A stretch of 64,000 bases of DNA from Bradyrhizobium sp. CB2312 (lineage in GTDB: Bacteria > Pseudomonadota > Alphaproteobacteria > Rhizobiales > Xanthobacteraceae): contig NZ_CP121668.1 in the NCBI RefSeq assembly GCF_029714425.1, positions 6,035,501-6,099,500 on the forward strand, given 5' to 3'. Position numbers and translations under genes: made by a program. Shown here piece after piece: positions 34,446 to 42,785 of the stretch; positions within the stretch are counted from its first letter, which is position 1; the number at the start of each line of letters is the position of its first letter. The notes beneath the pieces were generated by a model. It was not told the DNA's origin. It saw nothing but the letters and a program-made list of their open reading frames with translations, and did no database searches.

Positions 34446-37040
34446 TCAGAACGCGACGCGAACGCCACCCTTCGCCGTGCCGGTGCGGCTCTGGTCGGAC
34501 ATCATCATGCCCTCGACGGCGCCGAGCACGGAGACGTTGCGCGTGATGCGGTAGTCGAAGCCGAAGCCCGCGACTGCGCCGACCGTAGAGCGGCTGCCGG
34601 GCGTGACGAAAGAGAGGTTTTGCCCGAGCAGCACCGTGTTGATGTTGGTGTCGCCGACGCGCTGGAGCGCGATCACGCCGCCATGGACATTGGCTTTGAG
34701 CTCGCCGCCGGCAAAGCCCGTCACGCGCGACAGATCGACCTCGCCGCGCTCCTCGAAATCCTGGAGCGTGCGACTGCCGACCGAGAGCCCTTGCGCCGAG
34801 CCGGTCTCGCTATAGCCATCGAATCGGCCGGCGACGTAGCGCAGCCGCGCCGTCGGCGTTAGCAGATAGCCGTTGCCGATCTCGAGCTTATAGCCGTAGG
34901 CAACTTCAGGGCTGACGTACCAACCGCTGTAGTTTGCAGTGGTCGTCTCCATGCCGCCCACTGTGGCATTGTTCAGCACCAGGCGGCGTGATTTGTTGTC
35001 GGCATTGCCGCCCTGGATGATGAAGTCGAAGAACTGCGCAGCCCATTCGAACCGGCTGTAGACACCACCGAAGACGTAGTTGGTATCGACCGACTGCGAG
35101 TTGAGATCGACCGAGAGGCCGCCCTGCCCGCCGCCGAGGAAGCCGCCGACCAGCCAGTTCGGTTGCACCCTGCGGTCGATGCCGATCGCACCACCCCACG
35201 CCGTCGAGGTCGCGCGCAAGGTCGAGACCGTCTCGTCCTGGATGCGCTGGCCACCGAAGGAGTTGGCCCAGACCGTGATCGGCGCCGAATCGGTCCAGAG
35301 GCTGCGCGGCGCCTTGGTGAAGGGACTGGCCTGCGCCGTCTCGGGCGCATAAGCCATCGCCATCATGTTGCTGCCGGCCGGCCCCGTGCCACCGTTCAGG
35401 CGCCCTTGCACCAGCGAGGACACGCCGCCGGTGAAATCCATCAGCGTGCGGTCGGTCTGCGCCAGCGCGGTGGGATCGAGCGTTGCCAGCGTGGTGCCGG
35501 ACACGACTGATGGACCGTTGAAGGCGCCTGCCGACGTGACGGTATAGATGGTGCCTTCGAAATTGATGAAGGTCGGCAGACTGATCGTCGTTAGCGACGA
35601 CACTCTGCTGCTGATCGGCGACAGATTGATGTTGATCACATCGGCGCCAAAGCCGAAATCGACCACGCCGTTGATCTTCGAGCCCGGCAGCAGCGTCAGC
35701 GTGTCAGCCCTGTTGGAAAGCTGAATCGCCTTCCCGGCGGTACCGGTGATCGTGCCAGAGTTCGTGATGTTCGATCCATCGCTCGACTGAATGCCAATCC
35801 TGCCGATGATGGTGCCGGAATTGTTGACAGTCGCCTGGGTCGTCAGGATCCCGATGCCGTTGGTGGCCGAGGCCTGAAGCAAACCGGTGTTGGTCACGTT
35901 GGCGATGTTGGCGTTGACCGCCGTCTCCCTCCCGGTAATCGTGCCGGAATTGTTGACGTTGCCGACGATCGCATTGATACCGCGGTCACCTCCCGTGAGG
36001 GTTCCGGCATTGTCGAGATTGACCCTGCTACCGGACAAGCCGAAACCATTCGCCGAGATCTGTCCCGTGTTCGTCACGTTGACGGTTTCGGCAAATACGG
36101 CCGACGATCCGCCGGAGATGGTGCCGCTGTTGATCACGTTTGCCGTCTTGGCTGCGTGGATGGCGAACTCTGTCCCGGCAATCGATCCGCTGTTGCGAAC
36201 GGTCGCGTCTGCGATATTCGCGACGATGGCATTGCCATTGCTGCCGTCGCCGGTGATGGTCCCAGAGGCGAGATTCGACAGGTTGACGTTCTGGCCGGAT
36301 ACGCCGAACGCGTGACCGGCGATATTGCCTGCGTTCACCACCGTCGCCAGACCGGAGGCCTGGATGGCGCCTCCGGTTGCCGCGATCTGGGTGATGACGC
36401 CGGAGCTGTCGTTGGTCAGGTTCAGGGTAATGCCGGTGACCCCGGCCGCATCCCCGGAGATCGTTCCGATGTTCGAGATCAGGTTCACCGTGTCGCCGTT
36501 GATGCCGACCGTGTCGGGCCCGACGCCGGAAATCGTGCCGGAATTCCTCACATTGGCGACAAACGCATCGACGCCGCTGCCGCGTCCGCCCGCCTCGCTC
36601 GCGATGGTGCCTGCGTTGGTGAGGTTGAGGGTTGAAGCGGTGATTGCGTGAAAGCCGATGATCGTGGCTCCGCTGAGGTTCGAGATGGTCATATCGCCAC
36701 CTGTAATACCAGCCGAGAACGTTCCCTCGATCTTCCCGGCGTTGACAATGACAGCGCCCTCGCCAGTCTGAAGGCCAAAGAACCTTCCGTGGACGGTCAC
36801 CCCCGATCGGACGTCATAGGTATTGTTGTCGTCGCCGCGCGCGCCATAGCCCGTGCCGCCGCCCTGCTGGGTGTCGGTGTCAGTTGCGCACACCACCGTC
36901 GCATTGCTGACCGGAGCGGTCGGCGTACAGGCCGCTCTCGCGGGCTCGCTGATGAACACCGGCGCAGCCGGCAGCAAAAGCAGCAGCGATCGCCGCGCCA
37001 AACGCCATCGCGCAACACCGTCCCCACCCGTCTCAATCAT
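34446..37040 (-). CDS. Autotransporter (type Va) with beta-helix passenger
   Basis: An 864-residue outer-membrane protein. A long signal peptide ([20 protein letters not shown], then RA) leads to a passenger, residues about 40-510, of repeating units with NSGTI, NAGTI or NTGQI turns, predicting a right-handed beta-helix. The C-terminal barrel, residues about 590-864, contains [45 protein letters not shown] and ends KGGVRVAF with the required terminal Phe. It displays or releases the passenger on the cell surface, perhaps for adhesion. Flanking regulators may control it. Confidence 0.9.
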   Translation of the reverse strand: MIETGGDGVARWRLARRSLLLLLPAAPVFISEPARAACTPTAPVSNATVVCATDTDTQQGGGTGYGARGDDNNTYDVRSGVTVHGRFFGLQTGEGAVIVNAGKIEGTFSAGITGGDMTISNLSGATIIGFHAITASTLNLTNAGTIASEAGGRGSGVDAFVANVRNSGTISGVGPDTVGINGDTVNLISNIGTISGDAAGVTGITLNLTNDSSGVITQIAATGGAIQASGLATVVNAGNIAGHAFGVSGQNVNLSNLASGTITGDGSNGNAIVANIADATVRNSGSIAGTEFAIHAAKTANVINSGTISGGSSAVFAETVNVTNTGQISANGFGLSGSRVNLDNAGTLTGGDRGINAIVGNVNNSGTITGRETAVNANIANVTNTGLLQASATNGIGILTTQATVNNSGTIIGRIGIQSSDGSNITNSGTITGTAGKAIQLSNRADTLTLLPGSKINGVVDFGFGADVININLSPISSRVSSLTTISLPTFINFEGTIYTVTSAGAFNGPSVVSGTTLATLDPTALAQTDRTLMDFTGGVSSLVQGRLNGGTGPAGSNMMAMAYAPETAQASPFTKAPRSLWTDSAPITVWANSFGGQRIQDETVSTLRATSTAWGGAIGIDRRVQPNWLVGGFLGGGQGGLSVDLNSQSVDTNYVFGGVYSRFEWAAQFFDFIIQGGNADNKSRRLVLNNATVGGMETTTANYSGWYVSPEVAYGYKLEIGNGYLLTPTARLRYVAGRFDGYSETGSAQGLSVGSRTLQDFEERGEVDLSRVTGFAGGELKANVHGGVIALQRVGDTNINTVLLGQNLSFVTPGSRSTVGAVAGFGFDYRITRNVSVLGAVEGMMMSDQSRTGTAKGGVRVAF

Positions 37041-37062
37041 TTTTAGTCCCTCAGCTCACAGG

Positions 37063-37230
37063 CACGTTGCCAGCGACCTCCTCCGATCGGGTGAGGCTGC
37101 TCTTGCGAATTTGGATTCGCTGAACGCCAACGTAGAAAGGGACGCCGGTTTCGACTTGGATGGTGACGACCGGGTTTCGGGCCAGGACGAACTGAAGGCG
37201 TTTCGCGCAGCACTGGTGCAGCGTTGCTAC
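37063..37230 (+). pseudogene. EF-hand protein remnant
   Basis: In the plus frame the segment reads DLLRSGEAALANLDSLNANV and then GFDLDGDDRVSGQDELKAFR. The second part is an EF-hand loop (D-x-D-x-D at positions 1, 3, 5, hydrophobic at 8, D at 12). No start codon or ribosome site precedes it within this frame outside the antisense autotransporter gene, and the sequence turns into the antisense of the next gene after about 37250. It is best read as the leftover of a calcium-binding protein gene. Confidence 0.4.
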
Positions 37231-37246
37231 ACCGTCGCCCGCGTGC

Positions 37247-37495
37247 TCACGCCTGGTCCCATCCCGCTTTCTCCGCACTCTCGGCCCAGACCGCGGCGCG
37301 ATAGATCTCGCGGCCGCCATTGTCTCTGACGCGGATCCAGGCGTCGCGGTCGCGCAAATCATCGCGCCAGACGAAGAGATGGCTTGCCATCTCGTCGGCC
37401 ACCACGAAGGTCGCCTCGGCGCATTCGAACACCATGCCGCCCGGGTCGATCTTCACGATATTGCCGACCAGAAGGTCGAAGAAGAAACGGCGCAT
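37247..37495 (-). CDS. DUF6894-family small protein
   Basis: An 82-residue soluble protein that begins MRRFFFDLLVGNIVKIDPGG and ends in an antiparallel-strand segment (AWIRVRDNGGREIYRAAVWA). The pattern (M-x-R-F-F-F-D, then an acidic or Gly turn, then an Ala/Glu helix with EATFVVADEMA) is that of the small DUF6894 proteins abundant in Bradyrhizobium, whose function is unknown. Two short overlapping ORFs lie directly upstream. Confidence 0.72.
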   Translation of the reverse strand: MRRFFFDLLVGNIVKIDPGGMVFECAEATFVVADEMASHLFVWRDDLRDRDAWIRVRDNGGREIYRAAVWAESAEKAGWDQA

Positions 37496-37531
37496 CGACT
37501 TACTCCAGCGGGTCGCGCGAGCGCTGCCAGG

Positions 37532-37594
37532 TCATGACCCAGTCGGCCCGCAGAGGGTTTGCGCAATGGCCATGACGTCGCGGTCAAGGATCAT
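37532..37594 (-). CDS. Possible 20-aa leader ORF
   Basis: MILDRDVMAIAQTLCGPTGS is encoded after a GGAGAAAGG placed 7 nt before the ATG. Its stop overlaps a second 11-codon ORF (37500-37535, MTWQRSRDPLE) by ATGA, and that one ends 4 bp before the DUF6894 start. The tight chain suggests translational coupling, but both are so short that chance is possible. Confidence 0.3.
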   Translation of the reverse strand: MILDRDVMAIAQTLCGPTGS

Positions 37595-37652
37595 CTCGAA
37601 TCCCTTTCTCCAGGTTGAAATCGGCAGGTGGATGAAATTCAGTCGAATTCGG

Positions 37653-38627
37653 TCACGACACTTCGCCGCTCCTGACGTCACTCGGCGTCGCGCCATAGGT
37701 CCGCCGGAAGCAGCGGTTGAAATAAGAGAGATCGCCGAAGCCGACATCGTAGGCGATCGAGCTCACCGTGCGCTCGGCGTATTCGGGCTCGCGCAGCATG
37801 CGATGGGCACGCTTGACACGCTGCTCGGTCAGGAAAGAGGAGAACGTCTTGCCGTCGGCCTCGAACAGGCGCTGGAGATAACGCGGCGTCACGCCGAGTT
37901 CCTGGGCCACCGCCGTCACTGATAGCTCCTGCCGCCAGCAATTGTTGGCGATCGAGACCTTCGCCTTCTGGAGCCTGGCCGCCTTGACGCCGCGCCGTCC
38001 GGCGAGCTCCCGCGTCTCACCGGTCGCGCCGAGGACGAGCGCGAGAAGATCGTGCAAATGCCCGACCGCGAGCTGCCGTAGCGCGGGCGTGTCGAACGCC
38101 TTCTCCCGGACCAAGGTCACCGCGTAATCGACCAGCAAACGAAGTCCGGTGGAGCTTTCCGGCATGACGCGCATCACGGCGTCATCGACGTCCACGATCA
38201 TCGGTGCCAGCACGCGTCGCGGCACACGCAACGAAAAGCAGCTCCCGAGCGACAACCGCTCGAACGTCGTGACGTCCTCCGCGCTGGTCAGGACGGCTTG
38301 TCCGGCGTGAAGCGCCAGATCGTGTCCTCGCTCGGATATCCCGAGAACGCCCGACCTGTTCACGATCAGGGCGAGGCTGTCGTCGCCATCGGCAACCAGC
38401 TGCCTGGTGCGAATGACCCGGGCTCCGCACAATCCGCCCATCAGCAACTGGGCTTCCGACAAGATGTGCGAGGTGAAGCTCGCCGCGGCCGGCTTGCCGT
38501 TCCTTGCCTCGACCTCCGCCTTCAACACCCCGCGGCAGTAGAAATCGCGAAGCAGCGGGATTCGCTCGCCTTCAGGAATTTCGATTGTTGAAACATTGAG
38601 AACCGAAAAATCAGTCTTGCTGCTCAC
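37653..38627 (-). CDS. AraC-family transcriptional regulator
   Basis: About 324 residues, started at GTG 38627 because GGAGAG lies 6 nt upstream; the longer frame to 38663 lacks a site. The N-terminal two thirds is an AraC-binding-like-2 sensor (SKTDFSVLNVSTIEIPEGER, GLCGARVIRTRQLVADGD). The C-terminal double helix-turn-helix reads LSVTAVAQELGVTPRYLQRL, FEADGKTFSSFL and SSIAYDVGFGDLSYFNRCFR, RTYGATPSDVR. It may control the autotransporter or DUF6894 locus downstream on the same strand; no operator was identified. Confidence 0.9.
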   Translation of the reverse strand: MSSKTDFSVLNVSTIEIPEGERIPLLRDFYCRGVLKAEVEARNGKPAAASFTSHILSEAQLLMGGLCGARVIRTRQLVADGDDSLALIVNRSGVLGISERGHDLALHAGQAVLTSAEDVTTFERLSLGSCFSLRVPRRVLAPMIVDVDDAVMRVMPESSTGLRLLVDYAVTLVREKAFDTPALRQLAVGHLHDLLALVLGATGETRELAGRRGVKAARLQKAKVSIANNCWRQELSVTAVAQELGVTPRYLQRLFEADGKTFSSFLTEQRVKRAHRMLREPEYAERTVSSIAYDVGFGDLSYFNRCFRRTYGATPSDVRSGEVS

Positions 38628-38849
38628 TGCAATCTCTCCAACGACCGGCAGGCCCGGCCGCATGCCGTCATTTCCTCACCCGCGTTCCATGCCGTCGCGG
38701 CACGTCTTCGGCACTCGCTGCCCTTCATTCACGAGCGCGATATACGAAAGGCTTAGATGATACGCGTCCTGCAATCGGAGGACCCGCGGGCTTTGCTCAT
38801 CACAATGGATTGAGATTGCGCCACGTCGGGACCAATGATGTGAAATGGC

Positions 38850-40001
38850 TCACACGTCACCGCCGTTGGTGCGCCGACCGAACGGCACGGCAAAGCCGGC
38901 GGCGATCTTCACGAGATCGGCCTGCCTGCCGGCGCCGGTCTTCTCGAACAGGCGGCCGAGATGCGTCTTCACCGTCGTCTCGGCGATGCCGAGCTTGGCC
39001 GCGATGTCGGGCACGCCTCCGATCTCGATGATGGCCATCAACACGCGCAATTCGGACGGCGTCAGCCTGAAGGCCGCCGCGATCGCCTCGGTTGCGAGCA
39101 AAGGCACCATCGAGGCCTTTTGCACGAAGAGCACGGTGGCCGCGATATCGCGCGGCTGGTTGCGCTCGCGCTTCAGCGGAAAGGCATGGATCAGGTGATG
39201 CTGGCCATCGGCCGAGGTCACGAGCTCGATCTGGCGACGTCCGCTCGCTTCAGGTCCGCCATTGGTTGCGACGTCGAACAGACCGCGGAATATTTTGTCG
39301 GTCTGGGTGTTACGCGCGACGATCCGGTCGCCGACAATCGCCAGCAGATTGCCATCGGCGACCAGCTGCCGGCACGCGGCGTTGGCGTGGACGACACGCG
39401 CGTCGGCGTCAAGCAGGCAGATGGCGGTGCCAAGGCCGTCGAGGACATCGGCGAGGTCGTCCACGGTATGCAAGCGAGCCCCGATCTGCCGGCCCATGAG
39501 CCTGGAACGGTGGAGGTGCGGCGCAAGCAGCCGCATGCGCTCGCGCATGGTGTCGTCGACGGGTCCGCGGGATCGATGGCGCAGCACCTGCAAGATCGTG
39601 GTGCGCGTGCCCGACGTGTCGAGCGTGACTGCCGCGAGATCGATCGCATCCTGGGGCTCGAGCCATTCCCGGTAGAAGCTGGTCGCCACGAAATCCGAAT
39701 GAGGCATGACGTCGGTCACGCCGGCGGTCTGCCCGACAGCGAGACCGGGATGGCGATCGAGCAGCGGGTCGAGTTCCACGTAGCGGTCACGATAGAGCTC
39801 ACGGAATCGAGACTCCGTGCCGAAATGCTGATGGATCTCGATCGAGAGCCCGGCCACATCGCGCGACAGGATCGTCGCCGCGAACCCGCCGACGAATTCA
39901 GCAACCTGCTCCAGCACAGCGCTTCGCAGCGCAGGATCAATTGCCGCATCGTAGATGTCGCCGACCAGCGACGAGAACCGGCTCGCATGGACGACGGTCA
40001 T
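38850..40001 (-). CDS. LuxR-family transcriptional regulator (paralog 2)
   Basis: A 383-residue regulator with the same layout as 33001-34119. The N-terminal sensor has FYREWLEPQDAIDLAAVTLD, matching FYQEWLRPQGCVDVANVVLE of paralog 1, and a PAS-like core (LDGLGTAICLLDADARVVHA). The GerE domain is LTPSELRVLMAIIEIGGVPD, IAAKLGIAETTVKTHLGRLF, EKTGAGRQADLVKIAAGF. Ligand unknown. The two paralogs bracket the autotransporter and AraC genes. Confidence 0.88.
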   Translation of the reverse strand: MTVVHASRFSSLVGDIYDAAIDPALRSAVLEQVAEFVGGFAATILSRDVAGLSIEIHQHFGTESRFRELYRDRYVELDPLLDRHPGLAVGQTAGVTDVMPHSDFVATSFYREWLEPQDAIDLAAVTLDTSGTRTTILQVLRHRSRGPVDDTMRERMRLLAPHLHRSRLMGRQIGARLHTVDDLADVLDGLGTAICLLDADARVVHANAACRQLVADGNLLAIVGDRIVARNTQTDKIFRGLFDVATNGGPEASGRRQIELVTSADGQHHLIHAFPLKRERNQPRDIAATVLFVQKASMVPLLATEAIAAAFRLTPSELRVLMAIIEIGGVPDIAAKLGIAETTVKTHLGRLFEKTGAGRQADLVKIAAGFAVPFGRRTNGGDV

Positions 40002-40415
40002 CTGCCGGACGATGCGATCAGTGCACAGCCCCGGTGACGAAGGGGGCTCGCAATTCGGGAACCGGAGGAGCGAACGGGACGGTCAAGCGCCGCCCTCGAC
40101 GAGGAAAAAGGATTGCAGCGAAATGCTGGAATATCGAACATCGTCCTTGCGTAACGTCAACCGCAGGATGCGGCTTGGACGTTTTCGCCAAAGACTAGGA
40201 TTAATGCGAACAGCGATCGGGCTGTGTGCGATGAGTCACGCGCACGCTGCGCGCAGGCTTTGTATGCGATCAGGCCTCGACGCAATTTGCGTCACCATCG
40301 GCTCTCTTAGGGTGGGCAAAGGCGCGTGGCGCCGTGCCCACGATCTCGTGCCGAATGCAAAAATTGGTGGGCACGCTCGCGCTTTGCCCCCCTAGAGAGC
40401 GGTGCCTGACGCAAT
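40002..40415. other. Intergenic region with a repeat, no convincing gene
   Basis: A 414-bp stretch upstream of the LuxR paralog. Its right quarter is the 100-bp inverted-repeat element at 40301-40400. An ATG at 40123 opens a basic frame that runs into that repeat and has no clear ribosome site, so I do not call it. The left part probably holds the luxR promoter. Confidence 0.5.
40301..40400. repeat. 100-bp inverted-repeat element
   Basis: The ends GCTCTCTTAGGGTGGGCAAA and CTTTGCCCCCCTAGAGAGC are reverse complements except for one substitution and one missing base. An inner pair (GTGGGCAC/GTGCCCAC) also matches. It has a miniature-transposon or REP-like shape with no coding capacity. It lies 16 bp from the stop of the secreted-protein gene. 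Confidence 0.65.
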
Positions 40416-40928
40416 CTACTTCCGGTTCTCCTCACAGAATTTCAGCGCGGCGAGCGCTTCGCCGGCGCGTGGGATCTGCATCTCGATGCTGTCGTCGTCA
40501 TCGTCCTCGAAATCGAGCGTGAGGCGCTTGGCCTTCGAGAGCCGGTCCATGATCGACTGGTCGTATTCGAAGATGCCGCGCACGGTGGTCTTGTCCATGA
40601 CCTCCCACTTCGCCTTCTTCATGATGTCGGCATCATCGGTGCCGACATCGGCCCGCAGGATCTCGCCGACCTTGTCCCATTCCCAGCCGTCGTAGATCAT
40701 CACCATCACGATGGCCTTGTCGGAATAGGTGATGACGATGACGTAGTCGCGGTTCTCGTCGTCCTTGTCCTTGTAGCCGCGGCTCGCATTGCAATGCGTG
40801 TCCTGCGTGCGCTTCTCGATGGTCCAGTCGCCGACCTTGGATTGTTGTGCGAGCGCCGGGCTTGTGTTCAAGGCGGCTGCGCTCAGAACCCCTGCGAGCA
40901 TTCCGGCCGTGAAAAGTAATCGTTTCAT
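40416..40928 (-). CDS. Secreted hypothetical protein
   Basis: About 170 residues from ATG 40928 with GGGAGG 6 nt upstream. A clear signal peptide (MKRLLFTAGMLAGVLSAAAL, then NTSPALAQ) is followed by QSKVGDWTIEKRTQDTHCNA. This opening resembles small periplasmic proteins of rhizobia that carry a KVGDWTI start. The acidic run LTLDFEDDDDDSIEMQ near residue 140 may bind cations. Two cysteines (about 45 and 165) could form a disulfide. No enzymatic motif is seen. Confidence 0.78.
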   Translation of the reverse strand: MKRLLFTAGMLAGVLSAAALNTSPALAQQSKVGDWTIEKRTQDTHCNASRGYKDKDDENRDYVIVITYSDKAIVMVMIYDGWEWDKVGEILRADVGTDDADIMKKAKWEVMDKTTVRGIFEYDQSIMDRLSKAKRLTLDFEDDDDDSIEMQIPRAGEALAALKFCEENRK

Positions 40929-41022
40929 GTCAGCCTCCCAGCGTGTTCCCCGCAGGGAGATGACCATCTCTCCCGGCGGCCCGCAAGGGTCTGACGAGGC
41001 CCAACGGCGTTGGGGGCGGCCC

Positions 41023-41469
41023 TTACGCCCGCCGCGGCACGATCGCGATCGGGGTGAAGGTGTAAACCTCCTCGCCGTCCTGGTTGAACATCGTCCATTT
41101 CACCAGTGCGATGCCCTGCGGCTTCGACTTCGACGGCGTCAGGCTCATGACCTCGCCGACCAGATGCAGGCGGTCGTTGGGCCGCACCGGCATGGTCCAG
41201 CGCAGGCCGTCGACCCCTGCGCCGATCAGCGGATGCGGGCCGAAAGGGCGGATCTGAACCGCGAGGTTCATGGCGATCGCGGCGGTGTGCCACCCTGATG
41301 CAGCGAGGCCCTTGAACAGGGTGGCCTTGGCGGCCTCGTGGTCGAGGTGCATCGGCTGCGGATCGAACTCCGCCGCAAAACGCTTGATGTCGGCCTCGGT
41401 GACCTGAACTTCCGGCGATTTGAACCGCATTCCGATGGTGAGATCGTCGAACCACTCGACCTGCGCCAT
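41023..41469 (-). CDS. MaoC-family hot-dog dehydratase
   Basis: About 148 residues from ATG 41469 (MAQVEWFDDLTIGMRFKSPE) with GAGG 8 nt upstream. The hydratase-2 motif FAAEFDPQPMHLDHEAAKAT is present with the catalytic Asp and His, followed by GLAASGWHTAAIAMNLAV. The protein hydrates or dehydrates an acyl-CoA or related thioester. It lies alone and facing away from the micro-ORFs to its right, so its pathway is not evident, though acyl-CoA genes occur 5 kb away. Confidence 0.9.
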   Translation of the reverse strand: MAQVEWFDDLTIGMRFKSPEVQVTEADIKRFAAEFDPQPMHLDHEAAKATLFKGLAASGWHTAAIAMNLAVQIRPFGPHPLIGAGVDGLRWTMPVRPNDRLHLVGEVMSLTPSKSKPQGIALVKWTMFNQDGEEVYTFTPIAIVPRRA

Positions 41470-41668
41470 GATTTTGCCTCGCAATATGATGGCCCGCCCG
41501 CTGGAGGCGCGCGATTGAAGGGATTGACCAGAAACGGGAAATAGCGGCTCCGCGCCGCACAAGCCAGCCCCGAGGTTCCCCGCGAAACCCGTTTCCCAAA
41601 ACGACGAAACACCCCTGAAACAGATGGCCGGTTAAGTGCTTGTCAAAATAAATACAGGGACGGCCACC

Positions 41669-41752
41669 ATGCAGTTCATCCTCGACCTGATCTACGATTA
41701 CGCCTGCTGCCAGCACCTCGTCGCCCAGCCGCTGCGGGAGGACGAGCTATGA
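41669..41752 (+). CDS. 27-aa micro-protein ORF
   Basis: An AGGGA about 9 nt before the ATG leads a 27-residue frame beginning MQFILDLIYDYACCQHLVAQ and ending in an acidic tail (LREDEL). It has a vicinal Cys pair and an amphipathic start. Its TGA overlaps the ATG of the next micro-ORF (ATGA), so the two are translationally coupled. The coupling and ribosome site argue that it is real; no homolog is known to me. Confidence 0.5.
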   Translation: MQFILDLIYDYACCQHLVAQPLREDEL

Positions 41753-41841
41753 TCGAGCTGATTTCCGCCCTCCTCGCCCTTTGCAGCATCGGCGTCTTTA
41801 CGGCACATGCGGTGGATGCCTATCGCACCACGCATGACTGA
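41749..41841 (+). CDS. 30-aa single-pass membrane micro-protein
   Basis: Thirty residues starting MIELISALLALCSIGVFTAH and ending AVDAYRTTHD. One transmembrane helix runs to a polar C-terminus. The AHAVDAYR tail closely matches AHAIDAMR of the 26-aa ORF at 49710-49790, evidence of a small family. It overlaps the upstream 27-aa ORF by 4 bp. Function unknown; single-pass proteins this size often modulate membrane enzymes or pumps. Confidence 0.55.
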   Translation: MIELISALLALCSIGVFTAHAVDAYRTTHD

Positions 41842-41888
41842 CCGCCGCGCCCTCGCGGCGCTGGAGCCGACGTCGCCTAGACAACAAC

Positions 41889-41931
41889 CTCAAGCGCGAT
41901 GACGATCTAACCTGATCTCATCGCGCTTTAG
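41889..41931. repeat. 43-bp palindromic repeat, copy 2
   Basis: Same element as 6668-6710: arms CTCAAGCGCGATGA and TCATCGCGCTTTAG with one mismatch between them and a 15-nt loop. Its right end supplies the TAA stop (41928-41930) of the minus-strand 140-aa gene. Confidence 0.85.
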
Positions 41932-42350
41932 AACGGCCGCCGGTAGAAGTGCTCCGAATGGGTCGCCGGCGGAAACCGGTTGGCGAGCGCCAGCGCGCCC
42001 CTCTCGTCCGTTTCAAGCGCGATCTTCTGTGCCAGCATCACGTCGCCCGGCACCAGGAAGCCTGACGGGACGAAGCACCATCCCATCGTCGCGTGCCCGT
42101 CGCCGTCGATCTCATGGACATTGGCGGCGGTGCCATAATGGATGCGATAGGTCTTGCCGGTATCGCCGCCGATCACATCGAAATACCGGTGCTCCTCGAA
42201 CTGCGCGCGCTGCTCCGGCGACAGCCATTCGGCCAGCAGCCGGCGGCCGCGCGCATCCGGCGTGTTCTCGCCGAAGAAGCGCCGATAGAGCTCGCGCAGC
42301 GCATGCAAACGCGCACGCGCCGGCGCGCGAAGCCAAACTGCCGCGAACAT
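41928..42350 (-). CDS. Conserved-looking hypothetical protein, 140 aa
   Basis: The product has a helical N-terminus (RLHALRELYRRFFGENTPDA), then LLAEWLSPEQRAQFEEHRYF and a beta-rich core (GGDTGKTYRIHYGTAANVHE, TMGWCFVPSGFLVPGDVML). No signal peptide or membrane segment is obvious. It follows the 73-aa gene by 12 bp, so both are probably one transcript. The stop codon is provided by the 43-bp repeat. No named family recognised. Confidence 0.68.
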   Translation of the reverse strand: MFAAVWLRAPARARLHALRELYRRFFGENTPDARGRRLLAEWLSPEQRAQFEEHRYFDVIGGDTGKTYRIHYGTAANVHEIDGDGHATMGWCFVPSGFLVPGDVMLAQKIALETDERGALALANRFPPATHSEHFYRRPF

Positions 42351-42362
42351 GAGCAGCTCAGA

Positions 42363-42584
42363 TCAACCGCCGACCAGGCGGGGATAGAACAGCGTTTCCT
42401 GCGCGGTCGGGTCGAACGATCGGATCCGGGTGACTTCGCCCGGCCCGGTGCGGAGGGCGGCGGTGAAGCCGGCTCCGGTCAGCTCCCGAAAGCGCCGTTC
42501 GGCTCGCGCCAGCGCTTCGGCATTGCCAGGATCAAACTCGTGGCGCGTATCGCCAGTCTGGTCCATCACGATCTGGGTTGCCAT
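42363..42584 (-). CDS. Hypothetical protein, 73 aa
   Basis: A 73-residue soluble protein beginning MATQIVMDQTGDTRHEFDPG. It continues AERRFRELTGAGFTAALRTG and DPTAQETLFYPRLVGG, a pattern seen in phage-portal-accessory-like or ubiquitin-like small proteins that recognise nothing obvious. GAGGAGAC lies 6 nt before the ATG, so the start is good. It is the first gene of a two-gene unit with the 140-aa protein. Confidence 0.65.
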   Translation of the reverse strand: MATQIVMDQTGDTRHEFDPGNAEALARAERRFRELTGAGFTAALRTGPGEVTRIRSFDPTAQETLFYPRLVGG

Positions 42585-42757
42585 CGTTGAGTCTCCTCAT
42601 GCCCAGCCCCGAACCTGATCAAAGCAAACGTCGTGCCGTCAGTTCCTGATGGCAACAACTTTCTCGCGCCGACACATCACGCCTTGCTGAGCAAGAGCGT
42701 CTTAGCGCGAAGCTTGACGCCGGTTCGCGTCAAGAAAACGCGTCAAAACAAGAATCT

Positions 42758-42783
42758 AGAGCCCCGTTCGAAACGACGGCTCT
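42758..42783 (-). terminator. Probable intrinsic terminator of the transglycosylase gene
   Basis: Immediately after the minus-strand stop the transcript folds AGAGCC...GGCTCT with inner CGTT/AACG pairs. It is followed by AGATTCTTGTTTTG, a T-rich run. This is the best intrinsic terminator in the window. The sequence beyond it (42700-42757) looks like part of a dispersed repeat. Confidence 0.6.
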
Positions 42784-42785
42784 GG

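Noticed and set aside
40123..40395. A 90-codon plus-strand ORF upstream of the 100-bp repeat.
   Set aside because: Its C-terminal part is encoded by the dispersed repeat and the rest is Arg-rich with no ribosome site.
40301..40400. Possible CRISPR repeat unit.
   Set aside because: Only one inverted-repeat unit, with no regularly spaced direct repeats anywhere in the window.
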